Translations under genes and position numbers: made by a program
Notes under the pieces: generated by a model
What the model was told of the DNA's origin: nothing
The model's input: the letters and a program-made list of their open reading frames with translations, nothing else
Databases searched by the model: none
Part shown: positions 1 through 8,427 of the stretch, piece by piece
Numbering within the stretch: the stretch's first letter is position 1
Layout: every line of letters begins with the position of its first letter
Assembly: GCA_024684455.1 (NCBI GenBank)
Contig: JAIKWU010000063.1
Coordinates: 1-50,564 of the forward strand
Direction of reading: 5' to 3'
DNA: 50,564 nucleotides
From: Bacteroidaceae bacterium
GTDB lineage: Bacteria > Bacteroidota > Bacteroidia > Bacteroidales > Bacteroidaceae

Positions 1-480
1 GATGAGCGGTGTGTGGAAGTAGAAGAAGCCGTGCTGGTGGAAATAGGTGTGGATAGCCATCGCCATGTTGTGGCGGATGCGCATCACGGCGCCGAACGTA
101 TTGGTGCGCAGACGCATGTGGGCGTGCTGACGCATGTATTCAAAGGTCTGTCCCTTCTTCTGCATCGGATAATCGGCTGCACAGGTGCCGTAGAGTTCGA
201 TGGCTGTGCAGTGAATCTCGCTGGCCTGGCCTTGTGCAGGACTTTCGACGAGTGTACCTGTCACATGAATACAGGCGCCGGTCGTAATTTGGCGGAGCAG
301 TTCTTCATCCACACTGCCTGCATCGATAACGACCTGCACATTCTTGATGGTGGAGCCGTCGTTCAGAGCAATAAAATCAACGGCCTTGCTGGAGCGGTGC
401 GTGCGCACCCATCCCATCACCTCAACTTGCTTGCCGTACTGCGTGTCTTGCAGTACATCTATGATTTTTGTACGTTTCAT
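1..480 (-). CDS. asnS: Asparaginyl-tRNA synthetase, N-terminal part (runs off window)
   Basis: This is the first 160 residues of a class II asparaginyl-tRNA synthetase, which charges tRNA-Asn in the cytoplasm. The start is ATG at 480, and the gene leaves the window at position 1. Visible are the N-terminal OB-fold anticodon-binding domain (residues about 15-110, with [20 protein letters not shown] and the NVQVVID strand) and the beginning of the class II catalytic core ([20 protein letters not shown]). AsnRS is favoured over AspRS by the short THRSSK linker and the overall pattern. It lies 12 nt after rluB on the same strand and is probably the last visible gene of a purB-rluB-asnS transcript. 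No promoter is seen in the short gap. Confidence 0.93.
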   Translation of the reverse strand, partial: MKRTKIIDVLQDTQYGKQVEVMGWVRTHRSSKAVDFIALNDGSTIKNVQVVIDAGSVDEELLRQITTGACIHVTGTLVESPAQGQASEIHCTAIELYGTCAADYPMQKKGQTFEYMRQHAHMRLRTNTFGAVMRIRHNMAMAIHTYFHQHGFFYFHTPLI

Positions 481-492
481 ATTGCGATTCTA

Positions 493-1857
493 TTATTCAA
501 AACTTCCCATGTGGAGCATGGCTACTTCTTGCTGTGTGAGGAAACGCCAGTCGCCACGCTTCAGTCCCTTCTTTGTCAGGCCGCAGAACATCACGCGGTC
601 GAGTTTAAGTACACGATAGCCGAGGCTCTCGAAGATGCGGCGTACGATGCGGTTCTTGCCAGAGTGTATCTCGATGCCGACTTGTTTCTTGTCTGTGTCG
701 GAGGCAAAACTGATGGCATCGGCGTGTACTTCACCGTCTTCCAGAGTGACACCGTCGGCTATCTGGCGAAGGTCGGCGGCTGTGCAGTTCTTGTCAAGGA
801 AGACGTGATAGACTTTCTTCTTGAGGAACTTAGGGTGTGTCAGTTTGGAAGCCATGTCGCCGTCGTTCGTGAGCAGGAGCACACCCGTAGTGTTGCGGTC
901 GAGGCGTCCCACAGGATAGATACGTTCGCGGCAAGCATCCTTCACCAGTTCGAGCACGGTCTTGCGCTGCTGAGGGTCATCGCTGGTGGTGACGTAGTCC
1001 TTCGGTTTGTTGAGCAAGACATAGACCTTCTTCTCGAGCGAAACGAGTTGGTCGTGGAAGTGCACGGTGTCGGTACGCTGAACCTTTGTGCCCAGTTCAG
1101 TGACGATGGAACCGTTGACTTTCACTACGCCAGCCTCAATAAACTGGTCTGCTTCGCGACGCGAACAAACGCCGGCGTTAGCGAGGTATTTGTTCAGACG
1201 GATGGGTGCATCGGGGTCGTCAATGTATTCTTTGTATTCGATGCGTTTCTTCATGGAATACTTCGCATTGGGATTGTAACCGCGTTGCTGTCCGTAGCCG
1301 TTGGGACGCTGGTTGAAACCACCACGCTGCTGTCCGTAGCCACCACCGCGCTGTTGTCCGTATCCACCGCCGTTGTTGTAGCCGCGCTGCTGGTATCCAC
1401 CGCGCTGCTGTCCGTAGCCGCGATTGAATCCGCCGCCGTTCTGATAGCCGCGCTGCTGGAATCCACCTTCGTTGTCGTAGCCTCCGCGTTGTCCGCCACC
1501 GAAACCTTGTGAGTAGTTCTGGCGTGGACGTGAGAAACCGCCTTCGCGCTGGTCGTAGCCTCCGAAGCCGCCACGCTGGTTGTTGTATTGGGGACGCTGT
1601 CCATAGCCTTGACTGCTGCGGCCGAATCCTTCTGGACGGAAACCTTGTTCACGATTGTTCCCATAGCCGCGTTCGTTGGTGTTGAAACGTGGACGGCGAG
1701 GACGTTCTGTTCCGTTTTGGCCAAAACGTGAATGCTGTCCACCATAGTTGTTTTCACGGTTGAATGACGAGAAGCCTTCACGACTGCCAGTGCCATTCTT
1801 CTTTTCTTCTGACTTTTCGGCGGGAACCATTTCCTGCCATTCTTCAAATTCACTCAT
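493..1857 (-). CDS. rluB: rRNA pseudouridine synthase (RluB/RsuA family) with long Gly/Gln/Arg-rich N-terminal extension
   Basis: 454 residues. The C-terminal half is a standard large- or small-subunit rRNA pseudouridine synthase. An S4 RNA-binding domain lies at about 218-265 (IRLNKYLANAGVCSRREAD). The catalytic domain starts at about 277 and carries the motif YPVGRLDRNTTGVLLLTND, with the expected catalytic Asp at about 320. Residues about 30-200 are low-complexity sequence built from GYGQQRGG, GGYQQRGY and NNGGGY repeats, resembling eukaryotic RGG/prion-like RNA-binding regions. E. coli RluB and RsuA lack such a domain at this end. The extension probably binds RNA or drives condensation on nascent rRNA. 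Bacterial relatives in Bacteroidetes often carry similar extensions. The gene sits 64 nt downstream of purB and 12 nt upstream of asnS. RluB versus RsuA or RluF specificity cannot be decided from sequence alone. Confidence 0.9.
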   Translation of the reverse strand: MSEFEEWQEMVPAEKSEEKKNGTGSREGFSSFNRENNYGGQHSRFGQNGTERPRRPRFNTNERGYGNNREQGFRPEGFGRSSQGYGQRPQYNNQRGGFGGYDQREGGFSRPRQNYSQGFGGGQRGGYDNEGGFQQRGYQNGGGFNRGYGQQRGGYQQRGYNNGGGYGQQRGGGYGQQRGGFNQRPNGYGQQRGYNPNAKYSMKKRIEYKEYIDDPDAPIRLNKYLANAGVCSRREADQFIEAGVVKVNGSIVTELGTKVQRTDTVHFHDQLVSLEKKVYVLLNKPKDYVTTSDDPQQRKTVLELVKDACRERIYPVGRLDRNTTGVLLLTNDGDMASKLTHPKFLKKKVYHVFLDKNCTAADLRQIADGVTLEDGEVHADAISFASDTDKKQVGIEIHSGKNRIVRRIFESLGYRVLKLDRVMFCGLTKKGLKRGDWRFLTQQEVAMLHMGSFE

Positions 1858-1921
1858 GATGTTGTAAAACTTGTTTTGATAAAAGTGATTAATACTATCA
1901 TCCTCGCGGATGGTGATTTGC

Positions 1922-3268
1922 TTAAATGCCTGTGTAGTTGTGCGGCGTGATGCGACGAAGTTCGTTGCGAACGTCCTCGCTCACTTCCAATTGCTCGATA
2001 AAGTCGCGCAGGCTCTTCTCTGTCACGCCTTCGTTGGTGCGGGTCAGTGCCTTCAGTGCTTCGTAGGGCTTGGGATAGCCTTCGCGTCTCAGGATGGTCT
2101 GGATGGCCTCAGCGCAGACAGCCCATTGACGGTCGAGGTCGTGGTCGATGGCATCACGGTTGAGAAGCAACTTGTGCAGACCTTTCAGGGTGCTGTGCAA
2201 GGCGATTAGCATATGACCGAGCGGAACGCCGATGTTGCGCAGCACGGTCGAATCCGTCAGGTCGCGCTGTAGGCGGCTTACTGGCAGTTTTTGTGCCAGA
2301 TGAGCCAGCAGGGCGTTGGCGATGCCGAGGTTTCCCTCCGAATTCTCGAAGTCGATGGGGTTCACTTTATGCGGCATGGCACTCGAGCCCACTTCGCCAG
2401 CCTTGATTTTTTGCTTGAAGTATTCCATCGACACGTACATCCATACGTCTCGGTCGAGGTCGAGGATAACTGTGTTGATGCGACGCAGGGCGTCAAACAG
2501 GGCTGCCAGATGGTCGTAGTTGGAAATCTGAGTGGTCCATTGCTCGCGCTGCAGCCCGAGCCGTTCGCTGACGAAACTATTGGCAAACGCACGCCAGTCG
2601 ATGTCGGGGAATGCCACGTGGTGGGCATTCATGTTGCCCGTTGCACCACCGAATTTTGCTGTGTACTTGCAGGCACGCAGTGTTTCAAGTTGTTCTTCGA
2701 GACGATAGACATACACCTGCATTTCCTTTCCCAGTCGGGTGGGGCTGGCAGGCTGTCCGTGTGTACGGGCCAGCATGGCGATGTCTTTCCACTCCTCGGC
2801 GTAGTCGCGCAATTGCTGAACGACTTCCTCCAGCAGGGGAAGGTATACCTCTTCGACGGCTTCTTTCAGGGAGAGCGGCACAGCGGTGTTGTTGATGTCC
2901 TGGCTGGTCAGACCGAAGTGTACAAATTCCTTGTACGCCTCCATGCCGCCCATCTCGTCCATCTTCTCCTTGATGAAGTATTCCACGGCTTTCACGTCGT
3001 GGTTTGTCACACATTCGATTTCCTTGACGCGCATAGCGTCCTGCTCCGAAAAGTTTCGGTAGATGTTGCGCAGTGATTCAAAACAGCCTGTGTCGAACGT
3101 CGCCAGTTGCGGCAACGGCAATTTACAGAGATTGATGAAATACTCAATCTCCACGCGAATACGATATTTGATGAGTGCCCACTCCGAGAAGTAGCGGGCC
3201 AGCAGGTGCGTTTTGTTACGGTATCGTCCGTCAATGGGCGATATGGCCGTCAGCGAGTCAAGTGTCAT
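1922..3268 (-). CDS. purB: Adenylosuccinate lyase
   Basis: 448 residues, the normal length for the E. coli-type enzyme. It cleaves SAICAR to AICAR and adenylosuccinate to AMP, both with release of fumarate, in purine synthesis. The fumarase/aspartase superfamily signature GSSAMPHKVNPIDFEN is at about 294-309, and the catalytic His region ARTHGQPASPTRLG is at about 167-180. The N-terminus LTAISPIDGRY is typical of PurB and confirms the start. It is the first gene of the minus-strand group purB-rluB-asnS. A TAATTTTG -7 box at 3364-3371 lies about 90 nt upstream. Confidence 0.96.
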   Translation of the reverse strand: MTLDSLTAISPIDGRYRNKTHLLARYFSEWALIKYRIRVEIEYFINLCKLPLPQLATFDTGCFESLRNIYRNFSEQDAMRVKEIECVTNHDVKAVEYFIKEKMDEMGGMEAYKEFVHFGLTSQDINNTAVPLSLKEAVEEVYLPLLEEVVQQLRDYAEEWKDIAMLARTHGQPASPTRLGKEMQVYVYRLEEQLETLRACKYTAKFGGATGNMNAHHVAFPDIDWRAFANSFVSERLGLQREQWTTQISNYDHLAALFDALRRINTVILDLDRDVWMYVSMEYFKQKIKAGEVGSSAMPHKVNPIDFENSEGNLGIANALLAHLAQKLPVSRLQRDLTDSTVLRNIGVPLGHMLIALHSTLKGLHKLLLNRDAIDHDLDRQWAVCAEAIQTILRREGYPKPYEALKALTRTNEGVTEKSLRDFIEQLEVSEDVRNELRRITPHNYTGI

Positions 3269-3363
3269 GTTGTGGTTGGTATCCTAAAAAACATTCAACA
3301 ATGTGGTTCTATTCTTTCCTTTCTCTTGCTGTCGCAGCAAGTCTCTGTCTTGAGTTTACGGTG

Positions 3364-3371
3364 CAAAATTA
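3364..3371 (-). promoter_or_regulatory. Possible purB promoter -7 box
   Basis: On the minus strand this reads TAATTTTG, matching the Bacteroidetes TAnnTTTG box. The -33 TTTG partner is poor (TTTCG about 19-20 bp upstream), so this is a weaker prediction than the others in the window. It would give a leader of about 90 nt. Confidence 0.45.
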
Positions 3372-3442
3372 AGTCTTTTTTCTGAAACGGCGAAATGTTT
3401 GCACACCTTATTTATATATGCGCGCGTGTTTTTGCGTTTTTT

Positions 3443-3826
3443 TTACTGTTTTGCTGCCTTCGGAAGGCGGAATGCGGTATAGGCTTCGATGACGACGAAG
3501 GCAATAAAAGGCACGAGCCACATGCTTCGGCGCATGTAGATGCCGAAATAAAAACCTGCAGGCAGATGAATGGCCACGGCTGCCAAAGTGAGCAAAACGT
3601 AACTGAGGATGCGTTGGCGGTAGAGGTGTCGCACAACCGGCGTTGACGAACGGTCGGCGGCTTTCTGTCCGTCACCGTCGCTGCCTGCCATGCGTCCAAT
3701 GATAAACAGGGCTGCACCCGTGGCCAGCACCCATGATGCCACGCCGGGCATTGGAAGCCACAGCGCGGCACCCAGTACGACAATGGTCTCGCCGGCCATC
3801 GCCAGCATGTTCAGGGTCTTATTCAT
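3443..3826 (-). CDS. Small integral membrane protein of unknown function
   Basis: I do not recognise a named family. The start MNKTLNML at 3826 overlaps the end of the FtsB-like gene by 8 nt; an upstream in-frame ATG at 3844 is possible. The protein (about 127 residues) has four hydrophobic segments: MLAMAGETIVVLGAALWLPM, then VASWVLATGAALFIIG, then ILSYVLLTLAAVAIHLPAGF, then MWLVPFIAFVVIEAYTAF. A short charged loop (GSDGDGQKAADRSS) separates the two pairs. The overlap with the septum gene suggests translational coupling and perhaps a role at the cell envelope or division site, which is inference only. Confidence 0.75.
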   Translation of the reverse strand: MNKTLNMLAMAGETIVVLGAALWLPMPGVASWVLATGAALFIIGRMAGSDGDGQKAADRSSTPVVRHLYRQRILSYVLLTLAAVAIHLPAGFYFGIYMRRSMWLVPFIAFVVIEAYTAFRLPKAAKQ

Positions 3827-4112
3827 CCTCAATGATGAAAACATCCTCGTTCGACCGCTTCATGAAGTACTTCTCGCGGGCCACACGGCGCACCGCGTCG
3901 GGGTCACTCTTCAGTTCTTCCAGCACGCGGTTATCTTCTTCAAACTTGCGCTGCTGTTCGGCAATTTTGCTTTGCAGCGTGGCAATTTCCTGTTTGCGCT
4001 TCAGGCGTTCGGTGATGCTGTGCTCGCCGATGAAACCGATGCTGACGCCGAAGATGACCAGTGCGATAACGTACTTGGACTTCGACAGGTAGTGGCGGAT
4101 GGGATGCTTCAT
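3819..4112 (-). CDS. FtsB/DivIC-like septum formation initiator
   Basis: 97 residues with the bitopic layout of FtsB/DivIC. A short basic N-terminus (MKHPIRHYLSKSK) is followed by one membrane helix (YVIALVIFGVSIGFIG) and then a periplasmic coiled coil (ITERLKRKQEIATLQSKIAE onward). The C-terminal motif DAVRRVAREKYFMKR is characteristic of the family. In known systems this protein joins FtsL and FtsQ and licenses FtsW/FtsI septal peptidoglycan synthesis. It follows tRNA-Val on the same strand and overlaps a small membrane protein gene. Family assignment is firm; FtsB versus DivIC is a naming choice. Confidence 0.88.
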   Translation of the reverse strand: MKHPIRHYLSKSKYVIALVIFGVSIGFIGEHSITERLKRKQEIATLQSKIAEQQRKFEEDNRVLEELKSDPDAVRRVAREKYFMKRSNEDVFIIEDE

Positions 4113-4132
4113 AGGTGTTAAAAACTAAAACT

Positions 4133-4154
4133 CCCCTCTCCGCTCGGAGAGGGG
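4133..4154. repeat. C-rich palindrome (CCCCTC family), single copy
   Basis: Perfect arms CCCCTCTCCG and CGGAGAGGGG are separated by 2 nt. It lies between tRNA-Val and the FtsB-like gene. Related C-rich palindromes recur at 39074-39177, 42462-42500, 48005-48041 and 48103-48143. Confidence 0.8.
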
Positions 4155-4175
4155 TTGGGTCGAGTTTTTTTGTGA

Positions 4176-4253
4176 TGGTGGGCGCTGAGGGATTCGAACC
4201 CCCGACCCTCTGCTTGTAAGGCAGACGCTCTGAACCAACTGAGCTAAGCGCCC
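4176..4253 (-). tRNA. tRNA-Val (anticodon UAC)
   Basis: Read on the minus strand, the acceptor GGGCGCT pairs with AGCGCCC. The D arm is TAGCTCAGTTGGTTCAGAG. The anticodon stem TCTGC/GCAGA encloses the loop CTTACAA with anticodon TAC (4216-4218). The T arm is GGGGGTTCGAATCCC. The CCA end is encoded (4176-4178), and the mature body is 75 nt plus CCA. A strong promoter sits 27 nt upstream at 4280-4311. The tRNA may be co-transcribed with the FtsB-like gene. Confidence 0.97.
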
Positions 4254-4279
4254 TTTCGCCCTTGTTGCGAAAGCGAGTG

Positions 4280-4311
4280 CAAAGTTACACCTTTTTTCTC
4301 ATCCCTCCAAA
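4280..4311 (-). promoter_or_regulatory. Promoter for tRNA-Val
   Basis: On the minus strand there is a perfect TTTG (4308-4311), a 20-bp gap, and TAACTTTG (4280-4287), both matching the Bacteroidetes consensus. Transcription would begin about 20 nt before the tRNA. Confidence 0.8.
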
Positions 4312-4532
4312 TGTTTCTCCATCTTTTTCTACAAAAACTTTCGTCACGTGAAAGTGCTTGAAAAAACACTCCATGTGCTTAGCATTGCCGAAAAACGGGG
4401 GAAGGTGAGGTGCGATGATGGAGAATGACCGGGAAAAAGGTGCATTTGGAGCAAAAATAACGTGCGAAATGTGCGCCAAATGTAAATAATCTTAAAACAA
4501 TCCAAAAGAAAGTTTAACAAACCATAAATCAT

Positions 4533-4563
4533 TTTGTCGGTCGGCGAAAATGTTGTACTTTTG
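4533..4563 (+). promoter_or_regulatory. Promoter for DUF4369 lipoprotein
   Basis: TTTG at 4533-4536, a 19-bp gap, and TACTTTTG at 4556-4563. The predicted transcript begins about 15 nt before the ATG at 4586. This shows that an upstream in-frame start at 4550, which lies inside the promoter, is not used. Confidence 0.75.
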
Positions 4564-4585
4564 CACAGAAAGAGACAAAACAGGT

Positions 4586-5272
4586 ATGAACAAACTTTCT
4601 GGCTTGGTTTCGGCGGTGGTGCTGATGATGTTGGTGTCGTGTGCCGAGCAGTACTCGGTAGTGGGCAATTCGTCCGAGTCGATACTCGACGGACGCATGG
4701 CTTATATCAAGACCATTGACAACAACACGTACCAGACCCTCGACTCGTGTGAGGTGCTGCACGGCAATTTCCACATGGCAGGTCCGCTCGATTCAGTCCG
4801 CTTCGTCACGCTTTTCTTGGGCGACGACAGTTTCATCCCGTTTGTTCTTGAAGAGGGCGACGTACTCATCAGCATTCAGAATTCACAGATTCGCATCGGC
4901 GGCACACCGCTCAACGACCGCTTGTTCGTCTTCTTCACTTCGCGCGATTCACTGGCGATGCTACGGGCCGAACTGCCCAAGCGCGAAAGCCAGATGTATC
5001 TCGAAGGCTATTCACAGGATGAGATTCTGGACGTGCTCTCGACCGAGCAGATGAAACTGAACCAATCGCTCGACAAACTCGAGACGAAGTTCATTACCGA
5101 CAATTTCGACAATGTCCTCGGTGTGACTTGGTTTCTCGAACTCTGCAATCGGGCCTACAATATGTTCGGCTATGCCACGACCACGCCGCAGATTGACGAA
5201 ATCTATGGGCAGGCTCCCGAGTCGTTCCGTCAGCAGCCTGCTATTAAGGCATTTATGGATGAGGCTAAATAA
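4586..5272 (+). CDS. DUF4369-type lipoprotein
   Basis: 228 residues from ATG 4586. The N-terminus MNKLSGLVSAVVLMMLVSC is a lipoprotein signal ending in a lipobox Cys at 19. Residues about 30-110 (SILDGRMAYIKTIDNNTYQT, DSCEVLHGNFHMAG, LVLEEGDVLI-like strands) match the DUF4369 beta-rich domain. In Bacteroidetes this domain usually precedes a thioredoxin-like (TlpA/ResA) domain. Here the thioredoxin domain is absent and the C-terminal half is helical with no CxxC motif. The protein is therefore probably an envelope-anchored binding or structural protein, not a disulfide oxidoreductase. It is monocistronic and converges on rho across a shared terminator. Confidence 0.78.
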   Translation: MNKLSGLVSAVVLMMLVSCAEQYSVVGNSSESILDGRMAYIKTIDNNTYQTLDSCEVLHGNFHMAGPLDSVRFVTLFLGDDSFIPFVLEEGDVLISIQNSQIRIGGTPLNDRLFVFFTSRDSLAMLRAELPKRESQMYLEGYSQDEILDVLSTEQMKLNQSLDKLETKFITDNFDNVLGVTWFLELCNRAYNMFGYATTTPQIDEIYGQAPESFRQQPAIKAFMDEAK

Positions 5273-5274
5273 GA

Positions 5275-5320
5275 AAGCAAACGGCAGGGGCATCCCAACG
5301 GATGCCCCTGCCGTTTGCTT
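5275..5320. terminator. Bidirectional terminator between DUF4369 gene and rho
   Basis: Perfect 21-bp arms (5275-5295 and 5300-5320, each with a GGCAGGGGCATCC core) enclose a 4-nt loop CAAC. A/T-rich flanks on both sides suit termination in both directions between the convergent genes. Confidence 0.85.
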
Positions 5321-5333
5321 ATGACATGTCTGC

Positions 5334-7289
5334 CTATCCGTTCATCGAAATCAGCAGTTCTTCGTTGTTGAGCGTGCGCTCCATGTAGGTCTTCATCAGG
5401 TCCATCGCTTCCAGCGACGTCATGTCGGCGATGTGCTTGCGCAGAATCCACATGCGGTTGAGCGTCGTCTGATCGTGCAGCAGTTCGTCGCGGCGTGTCG
5501 ATGAAGCCACAAGGTTGACGGCTGGGAAGATGCGCTTGTTGGCGAGCGTGCGGTCGAGTTGCAACTCCATGTTGCCCGTACCCTTGAACTCTTCGAAAAT
5601 CACTTCGTCCATCTTCGAGCCCGTGTCGATGAGGGCAGTTGCCACAATCGTGAGCGAACCGCCGCCTTCGATGTTGCGGGCTGCACCGAAGAAGCGCTTG
5701 GGTTTCTGCAGCGAATTGGCATCGACACCGCCCGTCAGCACCTTGCCGCTGGCAGGGCTGACCGTGTTGTAGGCGCGTGCCAGGCGCGTGATGCTGTCGA
5801 GGAAGATGACGACGTCGTGTCCGCACTCTACCATGCGCTTCGCCTTCTCCAGTACGATGCCGGCAATCTTCACATGGTTCTCAGCAGGGGCATCGAAAGT
5901 AGATGCTACCACTTCGGCGTTGACGGTGCGTGCCATGTCGGTCACTTCCTCAGGACGCTCGTCGATGAGCAGCATGATGAGGTAGGCCTCGGGATGGTTG
6001 CGGGCAATAGAGTTCGCAATGTCCTTCATCAGCAAGGTCTTACCCGTCTTCGGCTGAGCGACAATCAGAGCGCGCTGGCCTTTGCCGATTGGCGTGAAGA
6101 GGTCCACAATGCGGGCGGAATGACTGTCTTTCGAGTCGCCTCGGCACAGTTTGAACTTCTCGTCGGGGAAGAGCGGAGTGAGGTATTCGAAACCAACTCG
6201 GTCGCGCACGACGGCAGGGTCGCATCCGTTAATCTTTTGTATGCTGGTCAGCACGAAGAACTTTTCATTGTCCTTAGGCGGACGTACCGAGCCTTCGACC
6301 ACGTCTCCCGTTTTCAGACCAAAGTGCTTGATTTGAGCCTGATTCACGTAGATGTCGTCGGGCGAAGCCAGATAGTTATAGTCGGACGAGCGCAGGAAAC
6401 CGTAGTTGTCAACGGTTTCGAGTACGCCGGTCACGGTAATGATGGTCGAGAAGTCGTAGGTCTTCGGTTTCTGCGGAACGGGACGTTCCTCGGCAGCAGG
6501 GGGTTGGTTGGCGGGGCCGACGTTGTCTTGTCGGTGCGGTGCAGCCATCTCGTTGCGGTAGGGGTCGAAGAAATCCACTTCATTGCGCCGCAGAATGAAA
6601 TCTTCGGCAGGAATGTCCTGAAGGATAATGAAGTCGTCGTCTTTGGGCTGTTCCTCAGTCGCTTGTTTGGTCTGCCGCTTGCTTTTACGCTTGGTGCCGG
6701 TGTCGGCATCTTGCATCTCAACCACGACAAAGTCGCCGTCGGCGGGCTGGGCGGGTGCTACAGTTTCTTTCGGCTGTTCCTCCGACGGCTGTTCCGTCTG
6801 TTCGGCAGTCTCTTTCTCGGCAGCCTTCTTCGTCTTCGTTGAGGTCTTTCGCGTACGTTTCTTCGGCTGTTCTTCAGCAGGCGTCTCAGGCGTTTCTTCT
6901 TTCTCAGCCTTCACCTCAGGGGTGGCGGCCTGAGCCTCCATCTCTTCCTGCTTCTGTGTCTCGGCCATCAGTGCCTGTTCTTCGTTCGAGAGCGATCCGA
7001 ACAGGGAGTCATCGACGGCCTTGGTCACGGTCTTGTCAATCTTCTTCGCCTTCTCCTGGTTAGCGGTATAGACGCGATCGACGGTTTTGATGCGTGTACG
7101 TTTCTTGGTTGTCGTTGACTTGGCGCTGGATGTCTTGTCGGCTGCCGAAGCGACTGCCGACTGGTCAAGAATCTCATAGACCAGTCCCATTTCGTCCAGT
7201 CCGTTGGTCTTAATGCCAAACTCCTCGGCAATCGAGCGCAGTTCGTCGAGGCTCTTGCCGGTGAGTTGTTCTTTGTTGTAATTCTGCAT
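5334..7289 (-). CDS. rho: Transcription termination factor Rho with large disordered insertion
   Basis: 651 residues, against about 420 in E. coli. An N-terminal Rho_N domain (about 4-45, [20 protein letters not shown]) is followed by about 225 residues of charged, Pro/Glu/Lys/Thr-rich low complexity (about 50-275, for example [20 protein letters not shown]). The RNA-binding cold-shock-like domain is at about 283-355 ([20 protein letters not shown]). The hexameric ATPase core contains the P-loop [16 protein letters not shown] at about 410-425, [12 protein letters not shown], and the Q/R-loop region with [10 protein letters not shown]. In Bacteroides thetaiotaomicron a comparable Rho disordered region is known to drive phase separation; function here is inferred by analogy. 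A promoter at 7490-7520 gives a long leader of about 195 nt, which leaves room for autoregulation. Confidence 0.97.
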   Translation of the reverse strand: MQNYNKEQLTGKSLDELRSIAEEFGIKTNGLDEMGLVYEILDQSAVASAADKTSSAKSTTTKKRTRIKTVDRVYTANQEKAKKIDKTVTKAVDDSLFGSLSNEEQALMAETQKQEEMEAQAATPEVKAEKEETPETPAEEQPKKRTRKTSTKTKKAAEKETAEQTEQPSEEQPKETVAPAQPADGDFVVVEMQDADTGTKRKSKRQTKQATEEQPKDDDFIILQDIPAEDFILRRNEVDFFDPYRNEMAAPHRQDNVGPANQPPAAEERPVPQKPKTYDFSTIITVTGVLETVDNYGFLRSSDYNYLASPDDIYVNQAQIKHFGLKTGDVVEGSVRPPKDNEKFFVLTSIQKINGCDPAVVRDRVGFEYLTPLFPDEKFKLCRGDSKDSHSARIVDLFTPIGKGQRALIVAQPKTGKTLLMKDIANSIARNHPEAYLIMLLIDERPEEVTDMARTVNAEVVASTFDAPAENHVKIAGIVLEKAKRMVECGHDVVIFLDSITRLARAYNTVSPASGKVLTGGVDANSLQKPKRFFGAARNIEGGGSLTIVATALIDTGSKMDEVIFEEFKGTGNMELQLDRTLANKRIFPAVNLVASSTRRDELLHDQTTLNRMWILRKHIADMTSLEAMDLMKTYMERTLNNEELLISMNG

Positions 7290-7489
7290 GTAAAAATAAA
7301 TGTGAAACGGTATTCTTCATCTCATCACGAACACCACACAGCAGTGCGAAAGGCACAACAATCGCCTTTGCGGTTTTCTTTGCTTGAGTGAGATAATGTA
7401 AAACCTAAGTTATTGGTGAATGGTTGGAATAGCGGTTTTGGAATGTGTTTCGACCTTCCAAAAACTTACCAAATGTTCTAAAAACGCTG

Positions 7490-7520
7490 CAAAAGTAGTG
7501 TTTTTTGGCGACACCGCAAA
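7490..7520 (-). promoter_or_regulatory. rho promoter
   Basis: On the minus strand: TTTG (7517-7520), a 19-bp gap, and TACTTTTG (7490-7497). The start codon at 7289 is about 195 nt downstream, an unusually long leader for this genome. The rest of the 7290-7724 gap contains the 22-bp-period array at 7616-7693 and nothing else I can identify. Confidence 0.75.
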
Positions 7521-7615
7521 GGATTTCGCTCTTTTTTTTGAAAAAAAGTGGCTCGCAGTTCCGAAACACGCCAATGCCCTTTCGTTTTGATTCCAAACAC
7601 ATACAAAATACAACG

Positions 7616-7693
7616 CCAAGTGCTTGGAAAAACAACGCTAAGCACTTGGCGTAAAAATTCCAAGCACTTGGCGTGAAATTTCCAAGCACTTGG
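7616..7693. repeat. 22-bp-period dyad array 1 (CCAAG-NN-CTTGG, 4 units)
   Basis: Units start at 7616, 7638, 7660 and 7682, exactly 22 bp apart. Each is a 12-bp dyad: CCAAGTGCTTGG, CTAAGCACTTGG, CCAAGCACTTGG, CCAAGCACTTGG. The 10-bp spacers are AAAAACAACG, CGTAAAAATT and CGTGAAATTT. The array lies between the 3' end of yihA and the rho promoter, about 95 bp upstream of the rho -33 box. Confidence 0.95.
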
Positions 7694-7724
7694 ACGTATA
7701 TCTTCGGTGGGCTGAAAAAAGATA

Positions 7725-8333
7725 TCAGGTACCCTCTTTCAGACTCTGGTTTACACTGTCGATATATCCGAGCAGTTCGTCGCGTCCCAGACCGCTGGTC
7801 GAACTCGTGATGAAGTGCGGAGGCAGTTCCTCCCACGACTCCTCCAACTGCTTGAGATAGGCCTTCACTTTCGAGCCAATCTGTATCTTCGACAATTTAT
7901 CCGCTTTGGTGAAGGCGATGGCAAAGGGCACGCCGTTCTCGCCGAGGAAGTTGAAAAAGTCGAGATCCTTCTTTTGGGGCTCATGCCGGATGTCTATGAG
8001 GACAAAGAGACAAGTGAGTTGCTCGCGCTCGAGGACATAGTGCGTGATGAGGTTCCAGAGTTTGTCCATCTCGCGCTTGCCCCGCTGCGCATAGCCGTAG
8101 CCAGGAAGATCGACGAGATACCACTCGCCGTTGATGAGGAAGTGGTTGATGAGCAGCGTCTTGCCAGGAGTGGAGGACGTGAGAGCCAGTTTCCTGCGCT
8201 CGGTCAGCATGTTGATCAGGCTCGACTTGCCCACGTTCGAGCGCCCGATGAAAGCATACTCAGGCAGTGTCGTCTGCGGGCACATGTCGGCTCGCGGACT
8301 GCTGGTCTGGAATTCTGCGGAAACAATTTTCAT
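7725..8333 (-). CDS. yihA: Ribosome biogenesis GTP-binding protein YihA/YsxC
   Basis: 202 residues from ATG 8333 ([13 protein letters not shown]), the usual length. The longer open frame to 8510 is rejected because it would run through its own promoter and a divergent one. This is a TRAFAC-class GTPase needed for late 50S subunit assembly. G1 is [14 protein letters not shown] (about 30-43), the switch region includes [12 protein letters not shown]3 is DLPGYGYA and G4 is TKADKL. It is divergent from the MntA/HepT pair. The 22-bp-period array 1 follows its stop codon at 7725. Confidence 0.94.
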   Translation of the reverse strand: MKIVSAEFQTSSPRADMCPQTTLPEYAFIGRSNVGKSSLINMLTERRKLALTSSTPGKTLLINHFLINGEWYLVDLPGYGYAQRGKREMDKLWNLITHYVLEREQLTCLFVLIDIRHEPQKKDLDFFNFLGENGVPFAIAFTKADKLSKIQIGSKVKAYLKQLEESWEELPPHFITSSTSGLGRDELLGYIDSVNQSLKEGT

Positions 8334-8347
8334 TTCTTTTTTTTTTG

Positions 8348-8378
8348 CAAAAATACGCATTTTTGCGCTTAAACACAA
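8348..8378 (-). promoter_or_regulatory. Probable yihA promoter
   Basis: On the minus strand TATTTTTG (8348-8355) has a partial -33 TTG (8376-8378) 20 bp upstream. It sits back to back with the mntA promoter, with only 7 bp between the two -33 boxes, so the two genes may compete for or share regulators. Confidence 0.5.
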
Positions 8379-8385
8379 GTAAATG

Positions 8386-8417
8386 TTTGGGAGAAACGAG
8401 AAAAAAACGTAAATTTG
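8386..8417 (+). promoter_or_regulatory. mntA-hepT promoter
   Basis: TTTG (8386-8389), a 20-bp gap, and TAAATTTG (8410-8417). The predicted start site is only a few nucleotides before the ATG at 8428, so the transcript is nearly leaderless. Confidence 0.72.
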
Positions 8418-8427
8418 CAGGTAAATA

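Noticed and set aside
13..1512. Long plus-strand open frame of 499 codons over rluB and asnS
   Set aside because: It is antisense to two clear genes and is kept open by their codon bias. The translation shows no domain.
4350..4382. Possible degenerate pair of CCAAGTGCTTGG dyads upstream of tRNA-Val
   Set aside because: Only AAGTGCTTG and ATGTGCTTA match, the spacing is 21 rather than 22 bp, and no further units follow. It is too weak to count as a fifth array.
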